The notes beneath the pieces are model-generated. The model did no database searches. It had not been told where the DNA came from and worked only from the letters and a program-made list of their open reading frames with translations. A stretch of DNA of 5,240 bases from Bacillota bacterium (lineage in GTDB: Bacteria > Bacillota > Desulfotomaculia > Desulfotomaculales > Desulfotomaculaceae). Positions 1 to 4,657 of this stretch are shown one piece after another. The stretch's first letter is position 1. Each line of letters begins with the position of its first letter. The position numbers and the translations under genes are program-made. The DNA lies in contig JAMCWI010000127.1 of assembly GCA_023481335.1 (NCBI GenBank), positions 1-5,240 on the forward strand. The letters run 5' to 3'.

Positions 1-285
1 GATCGAAAAACCAGCCAGGAAAATAAAAAAGACGTAAAGCCCGGGTTAACTCCTGTAATAGCGCCAATGGTCGGGACCTTTTACAACGCGCCGGCTCCAG
101 GCGCGGCTCCCTTTGTCAAGGCTGGCGACCATGTGCACCACGGTCAAACGCTTTGCATTATCGAGGCGATGAAACTGATGAACGAGATCGAGTCCGAAAT
201 CAAAGGAGAAATAATAAATATTCTTGTGGAAAACGGGCAGCCGGTGGAATACGGCCAGACCTTATTCTTGATCAAGGAAACTTGA
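1..285 (+). CDS. accB: Biotin carboxyl carrier protein of acetyl-CoA carboxylase, 3' part (5' end outside window)
   Basis: The frame is open from base 1 to the TGA at 283-285, giving the last 94 residues; the true start lies upstream, and the ATG at 67 is internal. The protein carries biotin between the biotin carboxylase and carboxyltransferase of acetyl-CoA carboxylase in the cytoplasm. The fragment begins in a charged, Lys-rich linker and then enters a complete biotinyl domain. The biotinylation motif EAMKLMNEIE is intact, with the target lysine encoded at 172-174, 36 residues before the C-terminus, close to the spacing in E. coli AccB. The GTFYNAPAPGAAPFV stretch is the 'thumb' insertion typical of true AccB, which argues against the carrier domain of a pyruvate or propionyl-CoA carboxylase. 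accC follows 13 bp later, and its RBS overlaps this stop codon, so the two are almost certainly co-transcribed. Confidence 0.96.
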   Translation, partial: DRKTSQENKKDVKPGLTPVIAPMVGTFYNAPAPGAAPFVKAGDHVHHGQTLCIIEAMKLMNEIESEIKGEIINILVENGQPVEYGQTLFLIKET

Positions 286-298
286 GGCGGTAAATAAA

Positions 299-1648
299 AT
301 GTTTAAAAAAATACTAATAGCTAACCGGGGCGAAATAGCTGTGCGCATAATCAGGGCCTGCCGTGAAATGGACATCGGCACCGTGGCCGTATATTCCGAA
401 GCCGACCAGGACAGCCTGCACGTCTGGTGGGCTGATGAGGCCTACTGCATCGGCCCTGCACCCTCCGCAAAAAGCTACTTAAATTTTACCAATATTATCA
501 GTGCGGCGCTGGTTTCAGGCGCTGAAGCGATTCACCCCGGCTACGGCTTTTTGGCGGAAAACGCTGATTTCGCCGATGTCTGCGCAACGTGCGGGATAAC
601 CTTCATAGGCCCGTCGGTAAAAGCCATCCAGCGGATGGGGGACAAGGCGCAAGCCAGGGAAACCATGAGAAAAACCGGTGTACCGGTTATACCCGGATCA
701 GAGGGAACAATTACGGACCCGGAGCAGGCTCTTAGCCTGGCCGGGGCAATTGGCTACCCGGTAATCATTAAGGCGTCCTCAGGCGGTGGGGGGCGCGGCA
801 TGCGGGTGGTGCACAGCCGGGAAGAGATGGACAAATCTGTTTCAACGGCCCAGACCGAGGCTCAGGCGGCTTTCGGCGACGGGTCGCTTTACCTTGAGAA
901 ATACGTTGAAGAACCAAGGCACATTGAGTTTCAGATCCTGGGGGACATGCACGGCAACCTTCTCCACCTGGGCGAGCGCGATTGTTCTATCCAGAGGCGA
1001 AACCAGAAAATTATAGAAGAAGCTCCCTCTGGGGCAATCACTCCTGAACTGCGCCAAAAAATGGGTGAGACTGCGGTGCGGGCAGCCGGGTCGATGGACT
1101 ACTACAGCGCCGGCACCGTTGAGTTTCTGCTGGACAAGTACGGCAATTATTATTTTATGGAAATGAATACCCGCATTCAGGTGGAGCATCCGGTTACCGA
1201 GTTCGTCACCGGAGTAGACCTGGTAAAGGAGCAAATCCGTATAGCTGCAGGTGAAAAACTGGAGTTTAAGCAGGATGATGTGTTTATAAGGGGCTGGGCT
1301 ATCGAGTGCCGGATCAACGCTGAGGATTCCGCCAAGAATTTCATGCCGAGCCCCGGGCGCATTACTACCTATATGCCGCCAGGCGGCCCTGGGGTGCGTG
1401 TAGATAGCGCGGTTTATGACGGCTACGTCATACCTTCTTTTTACGACTCACTAATCGGCAAGCTGATTACCTGGGGAAAGGACCGGGAAGAGGCCGTCAT
1501 CAGGATGCAGAGGGCGCTTCAGGAATTTGTCATTAAAGGCGTGCCGACCACCATCCCCTTCCACCAAAAGGTGCTCCGCAACGCTTTTTTCCGGCGTGGA
1601 GAGATTTATACTAATTTCATCCAGCGCAGGATCCTTGGGGAAGAATAG
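299..1648 (+). CDS. accC: Acetyl-CoA carboxylase, biotin carboxylase subunit
   Basis: This cytoplasmic enzyme carboxylates the biotin on AccB using ATP and bicarbonate, the first half-reaction of malonyl-CoA synthesis. It has 449 residues, the same as E. coli AccC. The N-terminal domain begins KILIANRGEIAVRIIRA. The ATP-grasp domain shows K116 and K158, the glycine-rich loop GGGGRGM (162-168), H208 and K237. The active-site block EMNTRIQVEHPVTE has E288, N290, R292 and E296, and is followed by R338. The C-terminal biotin carboxylase domain includes SPGRI (351-355) and YDSLIGKLI (382-390). No key residue is missing. The start is supported by a GAGGCGG Shine-Dalgarno at 284-290, 8 bp before the ATG. 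An unusual Trp pair at 43-44 (HVWWADEA) replaces the usual small or aliphatic residues. accB lies 13 bp upstream. The next gene has its own promoter, so readthrough from accC may be supplementary. Confidence 0.98.
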   Translation: MFKKILIANRGEIAVRIIRACREMDIGTVAVYSEADQDSLHVWWADEAYCIGPAPSAKSYLNFTNIISAALVSGAEAIHPGYGFLAENADFADVCATCGITFIGPSVKAIQRMGDKAQARETMRKTGVPVIPGSEGTITDPEQALSLAGAIGYPVIIKASSGGGGRGMRVVHSREEMDKSVSTAQTEAQAAFGDGSLYLEKYVEEPRHIEFQILGDMHGNLLHLGERDCSIQRRNQKIIEEAPSGAITPELRQKMGETAVRAAGSMDYYSAGTVEFLLDKYGNYYFMEMNTRIQVEHPVTEFVTGVDLVKEQIRIAAGEKLEFKQDDVFIRGWAIECRINAEDSAKNFMPSPGRITTYMPPGGPGVRVDSAVYDGYVIPSFYDSLIGKLITWGKDREEAVIRMQRALQEFVIKGVPTTIPFHQKVLRNAFFRRGEIYTNFIQRRILGEE

Positions 1649-1673
1649 GGTTATCCGTTAGTAGAATAGCTGT

Positions 1674-1702
1674 TTGCGAAGATTTTCCTTGTCTGTTATA
1701 AT
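1674..1702 (+). promoter_or_regulatory. Sigma-A-type promoter for the Asp23/AmaP/DUF2273 genes
   Basis: A -35 element TTGCGA (1674-1679, 4 of 6 consensus) and a perfect -10 TATAAT (1697-1702) are separated by exactly 17 bp. A TG at 1694-1695 adds an extended -10 (TGTTATAAT). Transcription would start near 1709, giving a leader of about 60 nt before the ATG at 1768. It sits in the only sizeable gap between accC and the Asp23 gene, so the downstream trio can be expressed independently of accBC. This is read from the sequence only; no transcript data are available. Confidence 0.65.
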
Positions 1703-1767
1703 TAACACATCAGATGAGTGTTTTTGCATTTCTATTTATTATGGTAATTAATGGGGGTGTATTTTTT

Positions 1768-2166
1768 ATGGATCAAAATGAAATTGTCAGAGAGGAACAG
1801 ACTGGCCTTGGTTCAATCAGGATAGCCGACGAAGTGGTAAAGGTAATAGCCGGTCTTGCTTCTATCGAAATTAAAGGTGTCGCCGGCATGAGCGGTGGAC
1901 TGGTGGGCGGCATTGCTGAAATGCTGGGAAAAAAAAATCTATCCAAGGGAATTAAGGTTCAGGTAGGGGAAAAAGAAGCGGCAGTGGACCTTTTTGTAAT
2001 TATGGAATATGGAATAAGGATTCCGGATGTCGCTGCCGAGATCCAGTCCAGTGTAAAAAGCGCCATCGAGCGCATGACCGGGCTGTCCGTGGTAGAAGTA
2101 AACGTCAATGTCCAGGGTGTGTCTTTTTCCCACGAGCTAAAAGAAGAAGAGCAAAAAGTAAAGTAA
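1768..2166 (+). CDS. Asp23/Gls24 family envelope-stress protein (YqhY-like, DUF322)
   Basis: This is a small soluble protein of 132 residues. I start it at the ATG at 1768, which has a GGGGGTG ribosome site (1753-1759) 8 bp upstream. The in-frame ATG at 1714 lies only a few bases after the predicted transcription start, has no RBS, and would add a hydrophobic stretch not typical of the family. Family features include the opening GSIRIADEVVKVIAGLASIEIKGVAGM (15-41), the central VDLFVIMEYGIRIPDVAAEIQSSVKSAIERMTGL (73-106), and the final VVEVNVNVQGV strand (108-118) followed by a charged Lys/Glu tail. No catalytic activity is known for the family. Its place directly after accC matches B. subtilis yqhY, whose loss has been reported to disturb lipid synthesis with suppressors in acetyl-CoA carboxylase genes. 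The next gene probably encodes its membrane partner, as AmaP does for Asp23 in Staphylococcus (inference from the family). Confidence 0.92.
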   Translation: MDQNEIVREEQTGLGSIRIADEVVKVIAGLASIEIKGVAGMSGGLVGGIAEMLGKKNLSKGIKVQVGEKEAAVDLFVIMEYGIRIPDVAAEIQSSVKSAIERMTGLSVVEVNVNVQGVSFSHELKEEEQKVK

Positions 2167-2187
2167 AATTAAGGCGGGGGTTATTCC

Positions 2188-2739
2188 ATGGGGCCTTTTG
2201 ATCGTATCTTACTGGCCATTTACTCATTGTTTCTTACAGCCGTTTTCGCCCTTTTTTCCGCTATAATGATCGGGTGGGCGGCGCCGGTTGTATTTTTGCG
2301 CGAACTCTTTTACCCTGGCCGGCCAGAAGTATTCTGGCCTTTAATGGCCGTCCTGATCCTGGCCGGGGTGAGGCTTTTTTGGGCCAGCCTGGGGAAGAAG
2401 CAGGAAAAGTACGTAGCACTGGAAGATAACAATTTGGGAAATGTCAGGATAGCTATTGCTGCGATTCAAAGTCTTGTTGAAAAGGTTGTTACCCAGATAA
2501 CAGGAGTAAGTGATTTAAAATCACGAATTACGCAGGGGCCCCAGGGCGTAAACATTCATTTAAATGTGGTAGTCTCGTCAGACGTTGGCTTTCCCCAACT
2601 TTCGGGTGAAATACAGCTCCTTGTCACAGAGCAGGTATTGGCGATAACCGGTATAACAGTCAACAGCGTGCGCGTATTCGTAGAAAACATAGCAGCGAAA
2701 CCTGTACCTGTTGCGGCAAGTAAACAAAGAGTTCGCTAA
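2188..2739 (+). CDS. amaP: AmaP-like alkaline shock membrane anchor protein
   Basis: This 183-residue membrane protein has the two-part layout of AmaP. Two hydrophobic segments lie at about residues 7-30 and 48-69, forming a hairpin that leaves most of the protein on one side of the membrane, presumably the cytoplasm. An Asp23-like domain follows at about 82-168 (NLGNVRIAIAAIQSLVEKVV, then VNIHLNVVVS and ITGITVNSVRVFVENI). In Staphylococcus, AmaP recruits the abundant soluble protein Asp23 to the membrane; here the Asp23-type gene lies 21 bp upstream, so the same pairing is inferred. The ATG has a strong AAGGCGGGGG ribosome site at 2171-2180, 7 bp upstream. The tail after residue 170 is short, basic and probably disordered. 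The gene lies between its likely partner and a DUF2273 gene and is probably translated from the same transcript. The symbol reflects architecture and context, not a database match. Confidence 0.85.
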   Translation: MGPFDRILLAIYSLFLTAVFALFSAIMIGWAAPVVFLRELFYPGRPEVFWPLMAVLILAGVRLFWASLGKKQEKYVALEDNNLGNVRIAIAAIQSLVEKVVTQITGVSDLKSRITQGPQGVNIHLNVVVSSDVGFPQLSGEIQLLVTEQVLAITGITVNSVRVFVENIAAKPVPVAASKQRVR

Positions 2740-2755
2740 AGGACGGAACAAGAGG

Positions 2756-2977
2756 GTGGGACAGTTGGAATTGCTGCGCGACATTCTGCAAAAACATCCC
2801 GGAAAAATTTTTGGGGGTTTTCTTGGGCTTCTTTTTGGACTGCTTGCGATTAAATACGGCCTTCTTAAAACAATATTTATTTCAGCCTGCGCTGCTCTGG
2901 GGTACTACCTTGGAAAACGCCTGGATGAGCAAGTCGGCCTTCGCGATATATTAAGCGGCCTGTTCAAGGACAGATAG
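2756..2977 (+). CDS. DUF2273 family small membrane protein
   Basis: This protein has about 73 residues and two closely spaced hydrophobic segments (roughly residues 17-32 and 37-53), linked by the short turn AIKYGLLKT and followed by GYYLGKRLDE and an amphipathic C-terminal helix (LRDILSGLF). The family is repeatedly found beside Asp23/AmaP genes, but its biochemical role is unknown. The start is uncertain. GTG at 2756 has a GGACGG-like site at 2741-2746. TTG at 2765 has GAGG at 2752-2755 at good spacing and would give 70 residues (MELLRDILQKHPGK). A TTG at 2711 is also in frame, but it would overlap amaP by 29 bp and adds a stretch lacking family character. I chose GTG 2756, which leaves a 16 bp gap after amaP. 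With its two neighbours it probably builds a membrane-associated complex (inference). Confidence 0.83.
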   Translation: MGQLELLRDILQKHPGKIFGGFLGLLFGLLAIKYGLLKTIFISACAALGYYLGKRLDEQVGLRDILSGLFKDR

Positions 2978-3146
2978 TTCAAGTATTTTTATTTCCGATA
3001 GAAACCTTTGCCGCTAGTGCGGTACCAGCAGATAAGTAAATAAGTGAAGGGACAGGCACCGAGAATCAAAGCTATAACAATTTGGTAATAATATAGTTAT
3101 TATTTTTTTACTGATGACCGGTGACTGAATTGTGGGGTTTTAGAGG
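2978..3146 (+). other. 169 bp intergenic region with an AT-rich inverted repeat
   Basis: This is the spacer between the DUF2273 gene and nusB. A GC hairpin, CCGC-TAGT-GCGG, lies at 3011-3022 but has no T-run after it. Farther on, TAATAA (3086-3091) and TTATTA (3097-3102) flank a 5-base loop and are followed by seven T's (3103-3109). The stem is pure A-T plus two possible G-U pairs, so it would be a weak terminator at best. The segment GGGACAGGCACC (3049-3060) resembles a short repeat I recall scattered through some Clostridia genomes. TATAGT at 3092-3097 could be a -10 element for nusB, but no -35 at proper spacing is visible. I see no small gene here. Confidence 0.4.
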
Positions 3147-3581
3147 ATGAGCAGGCGTCTGGCCAGGGAAAGGGCACTAGCGGTGCTTTACCAGGTTGAC
3201 CTGGGCGGTGCCGATCCTGAAAAGGCTTTAAACTGGATGGATGACAATTTCGGACCTTTGTTGAAAAGCGGCGACTTTGCCCACCGCCTTGTTTTTGGTA
3301 CCCTTGAACACCGTCCAGATATCGACCGGGTTATAGCCGGGTTGAGTAAGGATTGGAATATTAACCGCATAGCCTCTGTAGATAAAAATATAATGCGCAT
3401 GGCGTTATTTGAAATGTTATACAGCAAGGATGTCCCGAGCAGCGTAGCGGTCAATGAGGCGGTGGAACTGGCCAAGTCTTACGGAGGCGACGACTCCGGG
3501 AGGTTTATAAACGGCATTCTTGGAAAAGTGCTGGAGATGCCGGATACTTACCCGACAGACAAATCCCAGGCAGAATACTAG
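3147..3581 (+). CDS. nusB: Transcription antitermination factor NusB
   Basis: NusB is an all-helical RNA-binding protein that, with NusE (ribosomal protein S10), binds boxA in nascent rRNA leaders and prevents premature termination. The 144 residues cover the whole family length. The N-terminus, MSRRLARERALAVLYQVDLG, is the arginine-rich signature that contacts RNA and fixes the start codon. The conserved core is present: FAHRLVFGTLEHRPDIDRVI (44-63), SVDKNIMRMALFEMLY (77-92), VPSSVAVNEAVELAKSYGGDDSGRFINGILGKV (95-127). The only likely ribosome site is GTGGGG (3132-3137), 9 bp upstream; an AGAGG touches the ATG and is too close to serve. accC-Asp23-nusB order is common in Firmicutes, but nusB is often followed there by folD or xseA/xseB, whereas here a 213 bp gap and nfnA follow. 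The short, acidic C-terminal tail is unremarkable. Confidence 0.97.
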   Translation: MSRRLARERALAVLYQVDLGGADPEKALNWMDDNFGPLLKSGDFAHRLVFGTLEHRPDIDRVIAGLSKDWNINRIASVDKNIMRMALFEMLYSKDVPSSVAVNEAVELAKSYGGDDSGRFINGILGKVLEMPDTYPTDKSQAEY

Positions 3582-3656
3582 ACTTTTAAAGCGTTAAATA
3601 TGGTGGACTACATGGCAAACCACGCGTTTAGATTACTCATATCAAACTGATTTTTT

Positions 3657-3690
3657 AAAAGGAGGGGGGCAGCTTGCTCCTTTATTTTAT
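3657..3690 (+). terminator. Possible rho-independent terminator after nusB, or regulatory hairpin
   Basis: AAAGGAG (3658-3664) pairs perfectly with CTCCTTT (3677-3683) around a 12-base loop, followed by the T-rich ATTTTAT. The position, 76 bp past the nusB stop, suits a terminator, but the stem is only 7 bp and the T-tract is interrupted. A competing pairing is possible between GGGGGGC (3664-3670) and GCACCCC (3691-3697), with one mismatch and a T7 run at 3703-3709. The left arm is also a perfect Shine-Dalgarno sequence, so the hairpin might instead control translation. Confidence 0.42.
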
Positions 3691-3721
3691 GCACCCCACG
3701 TATTTTTTTATCGAGAAATAG
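3674..3721 (+). CDS. Candidate 15-codon leader ORF upstream of nfnA (speculative)
   Basis: A TTG at 3674 is preceded by a very strong ribosome site, AAAAGGAGGGGG (3657-3668), with 8 bases between GGAGG and the codon. The frame reads MLLYFMHPTYFFIEK and stops at TAG (3719-3721), 73 bp before nfnA. Five of the fifteen residues are Phe or Tyr. The strong RBS would otherwise serve nothing, which is the main reason to list it. Against it are the tiny size, the TTG start and the lack of any conservation data; the G-rich stretch may simply be a terminator arm. Treat it as a hypothesis, not a gene call. Confidence 0.18.
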   Translation: MLLYFMHPTYFFIEK

Positions 3722-3772
3722 CAGGGATTAGTAGCTTCTTATAGAATTACAAAAACATATATAGATTCGTTC

Positions 3773-3784
3773 AAAAGGAGGGGG
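3773..3784 (+). promoter_or_regulatory. Extended Shine-Dalgarno of nfnA, exact copy of 3657-3668
   Basis: AAAAGGAGGGGG precedes the nfnA ATG at 3795, with 10 bases after the last G (13 after GGAGG, slightly long). The same 12 bases occur at 3657-3668. The CTCCTTT at 3677-3683 is complementary to the AAAGGAG in both copies, so it could pair with either one. TATAGA-like -10 candidates occur at 3740-3745 and 3760-3765, but neither has a convincing -35, so no promoter is called. Confidence 0.6.
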
Positions 3785-3794
3785 TTGGGTTTTT

Positions 3795-4253
3795 ATGTAC
3801 AGGATTTTAAGAAAAGAAGTCCTGGCGCCGACGTTGAATTTGTTTGAGATCGAAGCCCCGGCTGTTGCGAGGAAGGCTCTGGCCGGCCAGTTCATTATCC
3901 TCAGGATTCACGACGAGGGTGAACGGATCCCGCTGACAATCGCAGACTTTGACCGGGAGAAAGGTACGATCACCTGCGTCTTCCAGGAAGTCGGCAAAAC
4001 CACTAAGGAACTGGGCGCCATGTGTGAGGGGGACTCGATCAAGGACTTTGTTGGTCCGCTTGGCGTAGCTTCTCACATCGGGAATTACGGGCGCGTGGTC
4101 TGCGTCGGCGGCGGTGTTGGTGTGGCGCCGGTCCACCCGATTGCCAGGGCTTTGAAAGAGGCTGGTAACGAGGTGATCAGCATCATCGGAGCGCGCAATA
4201 AGGATCTCCTTTTCTGGGAGACAAGATGCGTGCCGCCAGCAGCGAGCTGTTAG
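3795..4253 (+). CDS. nfnA: NfnA (NADH-dependent ferredoxin:NADP+ oxidoreductase, small subunit), N-terminal part of a frameshifted gene
   Basis: This frame encodes the first 142 residues of NfnA and then ten out-of-frame residues before a TAG at 4251-4253. NfnA (NfnS) is the FAD and [2Fe-2S] subunit that receives electrons from NADH in the flavin-based electron-bifurcating Nfn complex; older annotations call it sulfide dehydrogenase or ferredoxin-NADP reductase alpha subunit. Visible parts are a ferredoxin-reductase-like FAD barrel with RIPLTIADFD (44-53), VGPLG (86-90), and the start of the nucleotide-binding domain with VVCVGGGVGVAP (101-112) and ISIIGARNKDLLFWE (128-142). Homology is lost immediately after WE, where family members continue with an acidic-Lys-Met-Arg segment; that segment is present in another frame, starting at 4220. 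Together the two parts give about 287 residues, the usual family length. The ATG at 3795 gives the usual family N-terminus. As written, this fragment lacks the iron-sulfur domain and should not be functional alone. Confidence 0.9.
   Translation: MYRILRKEVLAPTLNLFEIEAPAVARKALAGQFIILRIHDEGERIPLTIADFDREKGTITCVFQEVGKTTKELGAMCEGDSIKDFVGPLGVASHIGNYGRVVCVGGGVGVAPVHPIARALKEAGNEVISIIGARNKDLLFWETRCVPPAASC
4216..4226 (+). other. nfnA: Frameshift junction in nfnA
   Basis: The upstream frame reads L-F-W-E through GAG at 4218-4220. The downstream frame continues D-K-M-R from GAC at 4220-4222. Inserting one G between 4218 and 4222 (GGGAGGAC instead of GGGAGAC) restores a continuous L-F-W-E-D-K-M-R reading, as expected for the family. 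An apparent one-base deletion is therefore the simplest explanation: either a sequencing or assembly error, or a recent mutation. No canonical slippery heptamer is present. GGGAG (4216-4220) lies 5 bases before ATG 4226, so independent initiation of the C-terminal part is conceivable. Confidence 0.88.
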
Positions 4254-4657
4254 TCACGACAGACGACGGTTCATACGTTCGAAAAGGTTTCGTGACTGAC
4301 GTGCTGAAAGAGGTTATAGAGGATAAAAAAGATATAGCCCTGTGCATAGCCATCGGCCCGTGGCCGATGATGCGAGCTGTTTGCAACCTCACCAGGGATT
4401 ATAATTTAAAGACCATCGTTAGTTTGAACTCGATTATGGTGGACGGGACCGGAATGTGCGGATGCTGCCGCGTGTCTGTTGGCGGTGTGACCAAATTTGC
4501 GTGTGTCGACGGACCGGAATTTGACGGTCACGAAGTCGACTGGGCTGAAATGGCCCGCCGCTCAGTTATTTATAAGCCCGAGGAACAGAAAGCAATGGAG
4601 CGTTACACTGCCAAGGCCGCCCATAAATGCGGCTGCGGTTGCGGAGGTGGTAAATAA
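4226..4657 (+). CDS. nfnA: NfnA, C-terminal part of the frameshifted gene ([2Fe-2S] domain)
   Basis: This frame carries the rest of NfnA; homologous sequence actually begins at 4220 (D-K-M). The ATG at 4226 would be internal in an intact gene. It completes the nucleotide-binding domain (IAIGPWPMM, whole-protein residues 185-193) and holds the iron-sulfur motif VDGTGMCGCCRV, then FACVDGPEFDGHEVDW. The likely [2Fe-2S] ligands are D217, C222, C225 and C237 in whole-protein numbering. An Asp plus three Cys ligand set is known for the small subunit of Thermotoga Nfn; the assignment here is by analogy. There is an additional Cys (C224) in the motif. The protein ends in a Gly/Cys-rich tail, HKCGCGCGGGK, that might bind a metal, though nothing shows this. 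The stop TAA overlaps the nfnB ATG (TAATG), the tight coupling expected for the two subunits of one complex. Confidence 0.9.
   Translation: MRAASSELLVTTDDGSYVRKGFVTDVLKEVIEDKKDIALCIAIGPWPMMRAVCNLTRDYNLKTIVSLNSIMVDGTGMCGCCRVSVGGVTKFACVDGPEFDGHEVDWAEMARRSVIYKPEEQKAMERYTAKAAHKCGCGCGGGK

Noticed and set aside
842..1234. 130-codon open frame on the minus strand inside accC
   Set aside because: It lies fully opposite conserved ATP-grasp coding sequence, shows no family features and has no genic context; it is a shadow frame.
1714..1767. Longer N-terminus for the Asp23-type protein from ATG 1714
   Set aside because: It has no ribosome site, starts about 5 bases after the predicted transcription start, and adds a hydrophobic segment absent from the family. 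ATG 1768 has a good RBS.
2711..2755. TTG 2711 as start of the DUF2273 protein
   Set aside because: It would overlap amaP by 29 bp and adds a basic, non-family stretch; GTG 2756 and TTG 2765 fit better.
3086..3109. Rho-independent terminator between the DUF2273 gene and nusB
   Set aside because: The stem is all A-T with at most two G-U pairs, so although a T-run follows, I kept it only as a note within the intergenic entry.
3600..3650. 16-codon ORF (ATG 3600 to TGA 3648-3650) as an attenuator peptide
   Set aside because: It has no Shine-Dalgarno and no run of regulatory codons; probably chance.
3582..3794. T-box or known metabolite riboswitch ahead of nfnA
   Set aside because: No T-box core motif (AGGGUGGNACCGCG) or other riboswitch signature that I can recognise is present.
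4205..4226. Programmed -1 ribosomal frameshift joining the two nfnA frames
   Set aside because: The only slip-like stretch, C-CTT-TTC, is not a canonical heptamer and would lose the conserved W-E residues. A one-base deletion explains the alignment better.
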